Below, piece by piece: positions 24,568 through 35,500 of a stretch of DNA of 64,000 nt; the first letter of the stretch is position 1; the number at the start of each line of letters is the position of its first letter. Below the pieces are notes generated by a model. That model ran no database searches. It had not been told where the DNA came from and saw only the letters and a list, made by a program, of their open reading frames with translations. The DNA is from Oscillatoria nigro-viridis PCC 7112 (GTDB taxonomy: Bacteria; Cyanobacteriota; Cyanobacteriia; Cyanobacteriales; Microcoleaceae). Both the position numbers and the translations under genes were made by a program. The stretch lies in assembly GCF_000317475.1 (NCBI RefSeq), contig NC_019729.1, positions 5,532,501 to 5,596,500 of the forward strand. Direction: 5' to 3'.

Positions 24568-27500
24568 ATGTCGTCTCCCAAAGATCGATCGAGCAAAATT
24601 GAATTGAGCATCTTAGCCTCGCATCCTGAGTTGTTGACAGGTTTAGATGCGTGGCTGCGTCTAGGTTTACTTTCGCCCGCCGAGGTTGAGGAATTGTGCA
24701 GGCAGTATTTAGTCTGCCCAATCAGAGATCCCGCTGTAGATTTTTCTGAAATTGACGATAGCCCGATCGCTCCTATTGCCGAGCCAAAAGTACCTGCCTT
24801 ATCAACGCAAAAAGCAGTACCTAGCAACAGAGAAAGCGTTGCTAGCCCCACAGAAACTACTCAAACCCCTAATTTGATCGCTCAAATTTTGCACTCGCTA
24901 ATGGCAGAAATTAGCGTGGTGTGGCTGTTGTTTTTAGGAGTGTTCATGGTAGTTGTCTCCTCTGGAGTCTTAGCTGCCAGTCAGTGGGAAAAATTTCCTG
25001 CAGCCGGACAATATGGAGTTTTATTAGCTTATACTTTAACCTTTTGGGCGATTAGCAGTTGGGCAAACAGACAGCAGAATTTACACTTGACTGCTCAAAC
25101 TTTGCAAGAAGTGACGCTGTTGCTAGTGCCGATCAATTTTTGGGCAATGGATAGTTTTGGATTGTGGCGGTATCCTTGGGATTGGGCGGTAGCAATCGCA
25201 GCGGCACTGATTTTGACTTGGATAACTGCCCGGATTATCAAAGATCAATATCAAAGCTGTTCAGGAAAAAACATCGCTCGATCGATCGCCCTAAATCACT
25301 TGGGATTGAGTTATTTGCACTCTTGGTGGGCATTGGGCGGCTTTGCCCTGACTGCGGTTTATGTGGGTACAGTGGGAACTGCTGCTGCTACAGTTTATCA
25401 AGTTCAGCAACAACGATTGCAATCTATCCAAGGCGGGGGAAATACTGAAACATTCGCCGCTGCTTTCAGTTTGAGCAGAGATTTTCTGACTTACAAAAAA
25501 GCGGCTTTAGTAGCTTATTCGTTAGGAATTTTACTGGGTCGAGCGATATTTGTCAAGGATGTAAATATCGCTGAAATGGGTTTAGCTTTGGGAATTTGCG
25601 GCGTGCTTTTAGCATGGCTGGATTGGCAGCACCCCCTCACATCTGGGACTATTGAAAACAATATATCCGACCCGCCCAATCCCAGCAACTTTTTTTACTG
25701 GCAATTAGCGGGAGGGGGTTTGTTGGGTTTGGGATACCTGGTTTGTTTTCGGGACATTCCGCTACAGGCGATCGCAGTTAGCGGATTGGCTGTTTGGTTT
25801 TTTTATAACCGTTTAGTGCGGTTTTGGCAAGAGTTTGATTTGGTAATGCTGGAGGCGGTGGGACTTCAGAGTATTTGGCTGTTTTGGCGACTGGTTCCTT
25901 TAGGGATTAAAACACAAGTTGTGGCCTTTTTAACTCAGCTTACAAACTCTCAGGAAACTCCTTGGGCTTTTTGGGGTGTTCTGCTGTTGCCTTATTTAAT
26001 TTTAATGGTAAGTGCGGCGCAGTGGCTCTACCGCAAGCGAAAGTTTCAACTTGCCCGTTTTGGCGAAAACCTTGCTCTCGGTTTGGGGAGTGTGTTAACT
26101 GTTATTAGTTTTGTCAATCCGTTTTGGCGATCGCTCAATTTATTAGTCTCTACTTTAATTTTAGGTTGGATCGCTTGGAAATACGTAATTCCCGATAATT
26201 CCCGGCGAGTTTCAAGGCCGGCTTCTGCGGCTGAACAACAGGGAAATCCGGCAATTTTGGTTCCCCTAACTCACATTATGGGTTTAGGCGCGATCGCTTC
26301 GGCAATTGACTTATTTTTCCCAAACCTGACACCCAATATTTGGTCGGCAATATTATTAATATTCATGGCGAGTGAATGGGTATTTTTTGTCTGGATGAAA
26401 GCGGCAAATTCCCGAGAAAACTCTGCCTTTTTCCGCTGGCATCCTGCATTGTTCCAAAGTTCCTGGTATCTGGGCTTAGTATTAGCAGGATGTAGCTTTG
26501 TCTTGTTGCAAAATTATTTGATTGCGGGTACTGCCACTCACCGCCCTCAGTGGAGTTTGCTCTGGCTGGCGACTCCTTTGGCTTTGACTGCTGTTGCTAA
26601 ATATACTGAGGTTCCTCACAAACAAGTTGCCAGTACCTTTAGTACGATCGCCCTAATATTCGCACAAGTTCTAATTTTTATTTTTCCGGGATATCGGTTA
26701 ATTGGTTTTGGTTTTGCAGCCGGATTAATGTTCGTCAATACTTACTATTTAGTCGAGATACCAGCGGCTGCAATTGGAGTGGGGTTTGGCTTGAGTTTCG
26801 TAGCTGCGGCGATCGATCGATTAGGTTTTGTGTCGGGTTGGGATTGGGGAATTGCCGGGGCGATCGCTATTTTGTCTCTGTGGGTGCTTCGCAGCACGAT
26901 CGTTCGTTTTTCCAGCCGTTTGCCTGAGTCTTCTCAATTAGCTGAAATTTACGATCGAGCTTTAGATGGGTGGGCAATCCTACTCGCAGGCTTACTGTTA
27001 ACAACTATTACTTTTTATTCCTATGAACTCTACGCAGTCAGTACCTTGAGTTTGCCGCCCTCTACAGCAGTTTTGGCTGCTATTTTGGTGATAATGGCTG
27101 CGATAATTTTCCGAAGTTTACGCCAACTTTCCCCTCTGGCAATTTATGCCTTGGCTTGGAGTTTGGAGTTGTTGACAGCAGTCGGTTTGAGTTTTGTCGA
27201 TCGCACTACGATTAATTTGGCAGTTGCTAATATCGCTCTCGGATTATTTACTCAATTGCTGGGGGATTGGTGGCGGCGCCGCCAGCCCGATCCAACAATC
27301 TTACCTACCATTCATTTTATACCTTTGGTTTACGGGGTATTGGGTTTAACTTTCCGATCCCACACTTTTGCGAATTGGACTGGTTTAACGGTGTTGGGGG
27401 CGTCTTTAATTGCGATCGGCATTGGTAGGCGGGAGCCAGAATTCAAACCTTTGGTTTATTTAGGATTAATTGGCGTGTCCGCTGCTGCTTACGAATCGCT

Positions 27501-28620
27501 ACTCTATCAACTTTTTCAAACACCGGGAGGAGCTTTTGGCGACGGCTTAATTGTCCTGGCCAGTCTCGGCACAACTTTAACCTATATCTATCGCATTTTA
27601 TCTCCTTGGCTCAGCAATTATTTACATTTAACTAATGCAGAGTTAAAAATATTTGCTCACCTGCACTGGGTTTTGAGCAGTTTGCTGCTGATTTGGGCTT
27701 CTGCCGAGGATATTAAGTCCGCCCTAAGTTTAGGATTAGTCACTGGTGCTTTATTAGTTCAATACGCTTTCTTGCAAGGTCGAAATAATCTCGATCGCCA
27801 ATGGGCAGAAATTTGGATTTACTTGGGTTGGCTAGAAGCCTTTGGCATCCGGCTTTACTGGATCAATACACCTTTAGTTAAGTATATTTCCGGGCCGCTG
27901 GGGCCTTGGAAAGTTGCCCTCGCTTCTCTATTTGCCTATTTCATTTACATTTTGCCTTGGGACAACTGGGGTTGGTCAAAAAAACCTTGGCAGGTAATTG
28001 CTTCGCTGATTCCAATAGTTGCTATTTTGGAAAGTCCGGCTAAGTTTTATCCGATTAGCTTGCTGATAGCTGCTACCTTCTATTTTTTCCTGGCTTGGGA
28101 AAGGGAGGAAGTCCGTTTTACCTATGTGAGTTTGGCGATAATTGATTGGATCTTGCTGCGGTGGTTCTGGCAAATAGGATTGACTCAGCCAGAGTTTTAT
28201 GTTACTCCTTTAGGACTTTCTTTACTTTACATTACTCAGTTCGATCGCAGTCTCAAATTACCAGCAGAAAAACCGCTGCGCCACACTCTGCGAATGGTCG
28301 CAACTGCGCTAATTTGCGGGATGCCTCTTTTTACTCAGCAAAGCCACGGTTTAGTTGGAGGAGCTTTTAGTTTGGCGGCTATTGCAGCGGGTTTGGCGCT
28401 GCGAGTTCGGGCGTTTTTGTTTGTGGGAACGGCTGTATTTTTAATTAATGTTTTCTATCAGTTGGTGGTTCTGATATTCGATTATCCGCTGATTAAATGG
28501 GCGATTGGTTTGGCTTTTGGGATTGTGTTTATCTGGATTGCTGCTACTTTTGAAACTCGGCGCGATCGCATTTCTGCTTTGGTGCAGCATTGGGTTGTGC
28601 AATTGCAATCCTGGGATTAG
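24568..28620 (+). CDS. Very large polytopic membrane protein (DUF2157-like), unknown function
   Basis: A 1350-residue protein. The N-terminal about 100 residues are soluble (LDAWLRLGLLSPAEVEELCR), a segment resembling the start of DUF2157 proteins. From about 110 to 1330 it is a near-continuous series of hydrophobic helices, well over thirty, separated by short basic loops. No enzymatic motif was found. Tryptophan and glycine are abundant. Homologous giant proteins occur across cyanobacteria without assigned role. Start ATG 24568 is followed by an open frame with no alternative better start. Single gene; terminator-like structure precedes it. Confidence 0.75.
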   Translation: MSSPKDRSSKIELSILASHPELLTGLDAWLRLGLLSPAEVEELCRQYLVCPIRDPAVDFSEIDDSPIAPIAEPKVPALSTQKAVPSNRESVASPTETTQTPNLIAQILHSLMAEISVVWLLFLGVFMVVVSSGVLAASQWEKFPAAGQYGVLLAYTLTFWAISSWANRQQNLHLTAQTLQEVTLLLVPINFWAMDSFGLWRYPWDWAVAIAAALILTWITARIIKDQYQSCSGKNIARSIALNHLGLSYLHSWWALGGFALTAVYVGTVGTAAATVYQVQQQRLQSIQGGGNTETFAAAFSLSRDFLTYKKAALVAYSLGILLGRAIFVKDVNIAEMGLALGICGVLLAWLDWQHPLTSGTIENNISDPPNPSNFFYWQLAGGGLLGLGYLVCFRDIPLQAIAVSGLAVWFFYNRLVRFWQEFDLVMLEAVGLQSIWLFWRLVPLGIKTQVVAFLTQLTNSQETPWAFWGVLLLPYLILMVSAAQWLYRKRKFQLARFGENLALGLGSVLTVISFVNPFWRSLNLLVSTLILGWIAWKYVIPDNSRRVSRPASAAEQQGNPAILVPLTHIMGLGAIASAIDLFFPNLTPNIWSAILLIFMASEWVFFVWMKAANSRENSAFFRWHPALFQSSWYLGLVLAGCSFVLLQNYLIAGTATHRPQWSLLWLATPLALTAVAKYTEVPHKQVASTFSTIALIFAQVLIFIFPGYRLIGFGFAAGLMFVNTYYLVEIPAAAIGVGFGLSFVAAAIDRLGFVSGWDWGIAGAIAILSLWVLRSTIVRFSSRLPESSQLAEIYDRALDGWAILLAGLLLTTITFYSYELYAVSTLSLPPSTAVLAAILVIMAAIIFRSLRQLSPLAIYALAWSLELLTAVGLSFVDRTTINLAVANIALGLFTQLLGDWWRRRQPDPTILPTIHFIPLVYGVLGLTFRSHTFANWTGLTVLGASLIAIGIGRREPEFKPLVYLGLIGVSAAAYESLLYQLFQTPGGAFGDGLIVLASLGTTLTYIYRILSPWLSNYLHLTNAELKIFAHLHWVLSSLLLIWASAEDIKSALSLGLVTGALLVQYAFLQGRNNLDRQWAEIWIYLGWLEAFGIRLYWINTPLVKYISGPLGPWKVALASLFAYFIYILPWDNWGWSKKPWQVIASLIPIVAILESPAKFYPISLLIAATFYFFLAWEREEVRFTYVSLAIIDWILLRWFWQIGLTQPEFYVTPLGLSLLYITQFDRSLKLPAEKPLRHTLRMVATALICGMPLFTQQSHGLVGGAFSLAAIAAGLALRVRAFLFVGTAVFLINVFYQLVVLIFDYPLIKWAIGLAFGIVFIWIAATFETRRDRISALVQHWVVQLQSWD

Positions 28621-28739
28621 ATTCGTCGATGGTAACGCGGGCAATGCCTGCCCTACTGAACGACTACTGGTCGATGTAGTATAATCAAATTATGCAACCT
28701 GGGTCTCAGACAAAAACTCCAATATTCCTGTACTAAACA

Positions 28740-29303
28740 ATGATGACAACTCAGTTAATTAAGCGGTTATTTACAGTAAAAGAATATCATCATATGATTG
28801 AAGCTGGCATCTTGACCAAAGATGATAAAGTTGAATTAATTCGAGGAGAAATTGTTCAAATGGCCGCCGTCGGTAGAAGGCATACATCTCATGTCAAGCG
28901 TCTGACAGAGTTATTCTATATCCGCTTATTATCGAGAGTAACCATTGGAGTTCAAGATCCGGTAGAATTGGACGATCGCTCCGAACCAGAACCGGATATT
29001 TCCTTGCTGCGGCGGCGCGATGATTTTTACGAATCGGGACATCCTCAGTCTGAGGATATTTTACTAATTGTGGAAGTAGCGGATGCAACCGCTGAAACTG
29101 ACAGAAATATCAAAATTCCTCTGTATGCCGAAGACAATATTGTAGAAGTTTGGCTTGTAGATATTAACGAGCAATGTGTAGTAGTTTATCGCGAACCTTC
29201 TCCCTCGGGATACCAAAATATTCAAAGATTTCAGCGGGGTCAGGTTTTATCTATTCTAGCTTTTCCAGATGTAGAAATTGCTGTAGATAATGTGTTGGGG
29301 TAA
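28740..29303 (+). CDS. Uma2 family (DUF820) restriction-endonuclease-fold protein
   Basis: A 187-residue protein of the PD-(D/E)XK superfamily that is massively expanded in filamentous cyanobacteria. It opens with FTVKEYHHMIEAGIL and KVELIRGEIVQM (about 30-41), then shows the catalytic region RSEPEPDISLL (about 83) and ILLIVEVADAT...DRNIKIPLYAE (about 108-135), which contains the E-x-D/K-type residues. Cellular role is not established. Start could be either of the two adjacent ATG codons at 28740 and 28743. Single gene. Confidence 0.9.
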   Translation: MMTTQLIKRLFTVKEYHHMIEAGILTKDDKVELIRGEIVQMAAVGRRHTSHVKRLTELFYIRLLSRVTIGVQDPVELDDRSEPEPDISLLRRRDDFYESGHPQSEDILLIVEVADATAETDRNIKIPLYAEDNIVEVWLVDINEQCVVVYREPSPSGYQNIQRFQRGQVLSILAFPDVEIAVDNVLG

Positions 29304-29321
29304 AAGAGCTAGAACTCATAC

Positions 29322-29354
29322 TATTTTAGATTTTAGATTTTAGATGTTAGATTT
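29322..29354. repeat. Heptanucleotide tandem repeat, unit ATTTTAG
   Basis: Three to four copies, the complement of the AAAATCT unit at 2808-2844. It is followed at 29397-29441 by a different short GCAGAG-rich tandem repeat. Confidence 0.8.
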
Positions 29355-29534
29355 GGGAATGATATCGTTTCCGGTTGTATCGTCGGAATGATTTAACCGC
29401 AGAGGGCGCAGAGAACGCAGAGGGAGAGAATACAGAGAGGAATAATTCCGATGCTACCGAATTTGATATGACTGATTATATAAGGATTTGGAGCTTGCCT
29501 AAAGTTGCTTTTTTTGGACGGCTATTTTTTTATT

Positions 29535-29567
29535 AAAAACCCGGTTTCTCTGAGAAACCGGGTTTTT
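29535..29567. terminator. Strong palindromic terminator downstream of clpC
   Basis: AAAAACCCGGTTTCTC pairs with GAGAAACCGGGTTTTT across a one-base centre, ending in T-runs on both strands. It lies 33 bp past the clpC stop (minus strand) and also belongs to the AAACCCGGTTT palindrome family repeated in this window. Confidence 0.8.
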
Positions 29568-29599
29568 AATCAACAGTATTTATCCGTTGGTAGAGTGCA

Positions 29600-32068
29600 T
29601 TAATGGCTTAATGCGAATTCGGGCAATTTCGGCTCAGATGGACCATCGGGCACTATCTTAACCTGACCGTTTTCATCCACATCAACGATCGCCTTTTGGC
29701 CGTCTTTCAGCTTCCCAGACAGCATTTCCTCAGCCAGTACATCTTCCAACAACCGCATGATTGCGCGGCGCAAAGGTCGAGCACCGTAGCTGGGATTGTA
29801 GCCTTCTGTCACTAACAAGTCCTTGAACCTTTCTGTCACCGACAAAGTAATACCCTGTTCGGTTAAGCGGCTGAAGACTTGCTGCAACATAATGTCCGCA
29901 ATCTGCTTGACTTCTTCCCTGTTCAACTGGCGGAAGACGATAATCTCATCCAAGCGGTTGATAAATTCAGGACGGAAAAACTGTTTCAGTTCTTCGTTTA
30001 CCAAGCTGCGAACGCGGTTGTACTGCCCGTCTGCGGCACTTTCAGCAAACTCGAAACCGAGACCGCCACCGCCTTTTTCAATCACTCGCGAACCGATGTT
30101 TGAGGTCATGATCAGCAGCGTATTCTTAAAGTCTACTGTCCGACCTTTAGCATCAGTCAAGCGGCCGTCTTCCAAGATTTGCAGCATCATGTTGAAGACA
30201 TCCGGGTGAGCTTTTTCGATTTCGTCGAACAGGACGACGGTGTAAGGACGGCGCCGGACTGCTTCTGTTAGTTGGCCGCCTTCATCGTAGCCGACGTAAC
30301 CCGGAGGCGAACCGATGAGTTTAGAAACCGTGTGGCGTTCCATGAATTCGGACATATCTAACCGAATCATGGCTTCTTCGGAACCGAAGAAATATGTTGC
30401 TAGGGCTTTTGTAAGTTCCGTTTTGCCGACGCCTGTGGGCCCGGAAAAGATGAAACTGGCGATCGGGCGATTCGGATTTTTCAAGCCTACCCGCGCGCGG
30501 CGGATGGCCCGAGAAACTGCGGTGACAGCTTCTTCTTGACCGATCAAGCGCTGGTGCAAAGTATCTTCCATGTGCAGCAGCAATTCCGATTCGGATTCTG
30601 TCAGCTTGCTGACCGGTACTCCCGTCCAATTAGCCACGATGTGGGCGATGTCTTCTTCGGTGACGGTGGGAGAGGTTTTGAGTTGGCTTTTGTTGATCGT
30701 AGCTGCGGCGATTTCGGCTTCAATTTCTAATTCGCGATCGCGCAATTTTCCAGCTTTGTCGAAGTCTTGCTCGCGTACTGCTGCATCTTTTTCTTTTGTT
30801 ACTGCGGGCAGTTGCTTTTTGAGCTCTTTAACTTCGGGCGGGGTTTGTGAATTCATCACGCGGACGCGGGAACCTGCTTCGTCAATTAAGTCGATCGCCT
30901 TGTCTGGCAAAAACCGATCGTTAATGTACCGATCTGACAGTGTAGCCGCTGCTTCTAAAGCTGCGTCGGAAATTGTCAGTCTGTGATGCTGTTCGTAAGC
31001 CGATCGCAACCCGTACAATATTTCTATTGTTTCTGCCACGCTCGGTTCGCCGACTTTGATCGGTTGGAAGCGGCGTTCTAAGGCAGCGTCGCGCTCGATG
31101 TGCTTGCGGTATTCGTCCAAGGTAGTAGCGCCGACACACTGCAATTCACCTCTAGCAAGGGCGGGTTTGAGCATATTAGAGGCGTCCATGCTGCCTTGAA
31201 TTGCGCCTGCACCGACTAAGGTGTGAATTTCATCAATTACCAGAATGATGTTTCCTGCAGCGCGAATTTCGGCCATGATTTTCGCCAGCCGTTCCTCAAA
31301 TTCGCCTCGGAATTTTGTACCAGCAATCAGCGAACCCATATCGAGGCTGATTACTTGTTTGTCTTCTAAAATTTCCGGGACGTTTCTATTAACAATCCGC
31401 TGGGCGAGGCCTTCGGCGAGGGCTGTTTTGCCGACTCCCGGTTCGCCTACTAACACCGGATTGTTCTTCGTGCGGCGCCCGAGCACTTGGATCACGCGCT
31501 CGATTTCATTTTCGCGGCCCACCACGGGATCGAGTTTGCCTGCTGCGGCTAACTTGGTCAAATTTGTCCCGAATTCTTCTAAAGTCGGGATTTTGCGATC
31601 GCCGCTATCCCCCCTACCTCCGGGTACCGCCGCAACTTCTCCCACGGCACGAATTACCTGCGTGCGGACTCTCTGGCGATCGATTCCCAAGTTTTGCAGC
31701 ACCTTCGCCGCCACCCCTTCATCGTCCTGAATCAGCCCTAGCAGGATGTGCTCGGTGCCGATGTAATTGTGGCCTAACTGCCGCGCTTCGTTCAGCGCCG
31801 TCTCAAAAATGCGCTTGACGCGGGGCGTAAAAGGAATTTCCGGCGGGAGGAACCCGGAACCTCTACCGATGATATTTTCGATTTCATTGCGCGCCTCTTT
31901 CAAGTTGAGGCCCATATCCAGTAATACTTTTGCAGCGATGCCAGTGCCTTCGCCGACGAGCCCCAGAAGAATTTGCTCGGTGCCTACAAAATTGTGACCG
32001 AGGCGTCGCGCTTCCTCTTGGGCTAGCATGATTGCTTTAATGGCTTGTTCTGTAAAGCGTTCAAACAT
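29600..32068 (-). CDS. clpC: ATP-dependent Clp protease ATP-binding subunit ClpC
   Basis: An 822-residue HSP100 unfoldase that feeds substrates to ClpP/ClpR. Two N-terminal repeats (1-145; [20 protein letters not shown] then [20 protein letters not shown]) are followed by AAA-1 with Walker A GEPGVGKT (about 209) and Walker [12 protein letters not shown]-like ([10 protein letters not shown]). A UVR-type middle segment comes next (about 420-455, [15 protein letters not shown]). AAA-2 has GPTGVGKT (about 550) and the ClpP-docking loop near the IGS-rich area (about 670-690). Length and organisation match cyanobacterial and chloroplast ClpC. It is expected to be essential. Single gene with a terminator downstream. 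Confidence 0.98.
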   Translation of the reverse strand: MFERFTEQAIKAIMLAQEEARRLGHNFVGTEQILLGLVGEGTGIAAKVLLDMGLNLKEARNEIENIIGRGSGFLPPEIPFTPRVKRIFETALNEARQLGHNYIGTEHILLGLIQDDEGVAAKVLQNLGIDRQRVRTQVIRAVGEVAAVPGGRGDSGDRKIPTLEEFGTNLTKLAAAGKLDPVVGRENEIERVIQVLGRRTKNNPVLVGEPGVGKTALAEGLAQRIVNRNVPEILEDKQVISLDMGSLIAGTKFRGEFEERLAKIMAEIRAAGNIILVIDEIHTLVGAGAIQGSMDASNMLKPALARGELQCVGATTLDEYRKHIERDAALERRFQPIKVGEPSVAETIEILYGLRSAYEQHHRLTISDAALEAAATLSDRYINDRFLPDKAIDLIDEAGSRVRVMNSQTPPEVKELKKQLPAVTKEKDAAVREQDFDKAGKLRDRELEIEAEIAAATINKSQLKTSPTVTEEDIAHIVANWTGVPVSKLTESESELLLHMEDTLHQRLIGQEEAVTAVSRAIRRARVGLKNPNRPIASFIFSGPTGVGKTELTKALATYFFGSEEAMIRLDMSEFMERHTVSKLIGSPPGYVGYDEGGQLTEAVRRRPYTVVLFDEIEKAHPDVFNMMLQILEDGRLTDAKGRTVDFKNTLLIMTSNIGSRVIEKGGGGLGFEFAESAADGQYNRVRSLVNEELKQFFRPEFINRLDEIIVFRQLNREEVKQIADIMLQQVFSRLTEQGITLSVTERFKDLLVTEGYNPSYGARPLRRAIMRLLEDVLAEEMLSGKLKDGQKAIVDVDENGQVKIVPDGPSEPKLPEFALSH

Positions 32069-32510
32069 ATTTTTTCTATCCTACTGTCTGGGCGAGGGCT
32101 GTATCGCTGCTGGTGAGGAGCGATTTGGAACACTACACAAATTATAGATGTAAATTTTTGTGTATTTCCTTCTCTAACAATGTATCTTGCTAAGGGGGGA
32201 GGGACAGTGGGGAGACCCGAATAGTAGAGGTGTGGTTGCCGTCCGCTGTCGATCGGATATTAATTGAGAATAATAATAGCAAAATGGCTTGATTCCATGA
32301 ATACTATCATTTTATCTATAAATAGATTCTTGTCCGAGTAAATAAAGCTTGATTTTTGTTGACCTAAGTACATGGTTGAATTAAGCATATAACAGTTGCC
32401 ATGTCAAGACTTTTGACAGTTGAGGGTGGTCGTAGCGTCAGCCAACAGCCAACAGTCAACAGCGAACAGCGACTCGAATCAGATATATTTTCAACTCTCA
32501 GGAGAACTCC
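32069..32510. other. Divergent promoter region between clpC and the giant kinase
   Basis: No gene is seen. A CAACAGC heptamer repeat lies at 32440-32472 and an AGGAGA ribosome-binding site at 32500-32505 precedes the kinase ATG. Confidence 0.5.
32440..32472. repeat. Heptanucleotide tandem repeat, unit CAACAGC
   Basis: Four to five copies with one-base variants, 39 bp upstream of the kinase start. Confidence 0.8.
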
Positions 32511-35500
32511 ATGCAATTTCTCTCGCAATACCAAATCCACTCCACTCTCCACGAAGGTATCGAAACAATTATTTATCGAGGAAAAATCCCCGCCCAGCAG
32601 GAGACAACTGTACTCAAAATCCTGAAAGCTGAATATCCCACCCTCGATGCAATTACCCGGATCAAGCACGAGTATCGCATTCGCCAACATTTAGACCATC
32701 CAGGCCTAGTTAAAGTCATTAGCCTAGAAACCTTTGATAACCGTCTCGGCTTGCTTTTAGAAGACTTTAATGGCGCATCTCTCGATCGCCTGATTTCCAG
32801 ACAAAAGCTCGAAGTCATCGCCTGTTTGAGGTTTGGTATTCAACTCATAAAAACCTTAGAATATCTGCACCTTCAAAAAATTATTCATAAAGATATTAAA
32901 CCTAGCAATATCATCATCAACACCCAAACAGGAATTATTAAACTGACAGATTTCGGGATTGCTTCGCGATTGTCCAAAGAAAATCCCCAAATTAATATTA
33001 ACTCGATAGTCGGCACTTTTGCTTATATGTCTCCCGAACAAACAGGGAGAATGAACCGCACCCTCGACTACCGCACCGACTTTTATTCCCTCGGAATTAC
33101 CTTGTATGAAATGCTGACAGGTCAATTACCATTTATGAGTAACGACCCGTTAGAAATAGTTTACAGTCACATAGCCTCTCAAGCAATTTTACCGCATAAA
33201 ATTAATTCAGACATTCCACCACCAATTTCACAAATTGTGATGAAATTGATGGCAAAAAATGCCGAAGATAGATATCAAAGTGCAGGCGGATTGTTGGCAG
33301 ATTTAGAATTTTGTTTGAATCAGTTAGAAACTACAGGCAAAATAGTAGATTTTACGCCGGGAAACTTAGATATATTGAGTCAGTTGCTGATTCCTCAAAA
33401 ATTGTACGGTCGGGAAACACAAGTCAGGGAACTATTGGCTGCATTTGAACGTGTAGCTAATCCTTGCGAGGAAAATTCTTCCCCTTCCCAAATTGAAGCG
33501 ATCCTAGTTTCTGGTTATGCAGGTATAGGCAAATCAGCCGTAGTCAGCGAAATTCAAAAACCCATCACCAGACAGCGGGGCTATTTTATTTCCGGTAAAT
33601 TCGATCAATTCAAGCGCAATATACCTTACGCATCTTTAATTCAAGCTTTTCAATCTTTGATCCAGCAGTTACTTGCGGAAAATAACGAAAAATTACAAGA
33701 TTGGCAACATCAACTCTTAGCCGCACTAGGCGATTCCGGGCAAGTAATTATTGACGTGATTCCCGAAGTAGAATTGGTAATTGGCAAACAGCCTGCCGTT
33801 GCGGAACTTGCTCCCACAGAAGCACAAAATCGCTTTAACAGGCTATTCAAAGAATTTATCCACGTATTCGCGCAAAAAGAGCATCCATTAGTCATATTTA
33901 TCGATGACTTGCAGTGGTCAGATTCAGCAACCTTGAAATTAATGGAATTGCTGGCGACTGACCCCGATAGCAAATATTTACTATTAATTGGAGCCTATCG
34001 AGACCATGAAGTTAGCTCTACACATCCTTTAATGCAAACAGTAGAGTACCTTCAAGCAACGGGGATTATTATCAACAATTTAGTGCTGGAACCTCTTTCT
34101 TTAGCCCAGGTGACTGAGTTAATTTCTGAGACATTGAATGACTCAGAAAGAATTCAACCTTTAGCGGAGTTAATTTGGAATAAGACTGGTGGGAATCCTT
34201 TTTTCTTGACGCAATTGCTCCACACTCTTTATCAAGAAAAACTTTTGAGATTTGACTTTACCCGGCTGCTGTCTCCCGGAAGAAGAGGGGAGTGGCAGTG
34301 GAACATTGAGGAGATTCACGCTATTGGCATCACAGATAAGAGTGTAGTTGAATTGGTAGCCAGTCGGATTCAACAATTGCCAGAGACTACACAACAAGTT
34401 TTGAAATTGGCGGCTTGTGTTGGGGACAAATTCACTTTAGATGTTCTCTCTACTGTCAACGCAAAATCTCCATCAGTCACGGCGACTGAACTCTGGGATG
34501 CTTTGCAAGCGGGGTTAATACTTCCCTTGAATGAGAGTTACCTCATTCCTTTATTTTTAGATGGAGAAGCAGGAGCTAATTTAACTTTCGATTGTTCGCG
34601 AATCAGCTATAAGTTTTTGCACGATCGCGTTCAGCAAGCTGCATATTCGCTGATTCCTGATGATGAAAAGAAAGCAACTCATCTTAGCATCGGTAAATTG
34701 CTGTTTGAAAATACGCCCGCCGATAAAGTAGAAGAGAAAATTTTTGATATTATCAACCAGTTGAATGTAGGAATTGATTGTCTGAGCCTGCAATCAGAAA
34801 AAGATGAATTAGCAGGATTAAATTTAATCGCTGGACATAAGGCAAAAGCAGCTAATGCTTACGAACCCGCTGTTAAGTATTTGAATGCGGGAATGTCGTT
34901 ATTAGCACCTGATAGCTGGGAACGCAACTATAGCATGACGCTGCGGCTGTATGTAGAGACGCTGGAAGCAGAATATTTAAACACCAACTTCCAGCAAGCA
35001 GAAAATTTGGCGGAAGTGGTTTTGCGATCGGCTAAAAACCCGCTTGACATAGTGAAAGTGTATCAGCTAAAAGTCCTATTTTATCAGGCTCAAAGCCTGA
35101 TGCTAAAAGCTGTTGAAACCGGGCTAGAAGTGCTGGAAATTCTGGGAGTAAAACTCTTAGATAACCAAACTATTGCAGTGCCAAAATTGCCGCGAATTGA
35201 GGAATTAGAAAACCTGCCAGTTATGACAGATCCTTATCAACTGGCAGCTATGGAAATCCTGACAGCCCTCTATCCTCCTGCTTATATTGCCAAACCAGAA
35301 ATTGTGTCGTCCCTTGTCTTGACTATGGTCAATTTTTGTATCGAGCGCGGTCATTCAGCATTAGCCACTTTTCCCTATACTCTTTATGGAATGATCCAGT
35401 GCGGTATCGAAGGGGACATGGAAGCTGGCTACTACGCTGGACTAATCGCCTTAAAGCTGCTAGAACAATTTAATGCTAGCCAACAAAAAGCTAAGGTTTA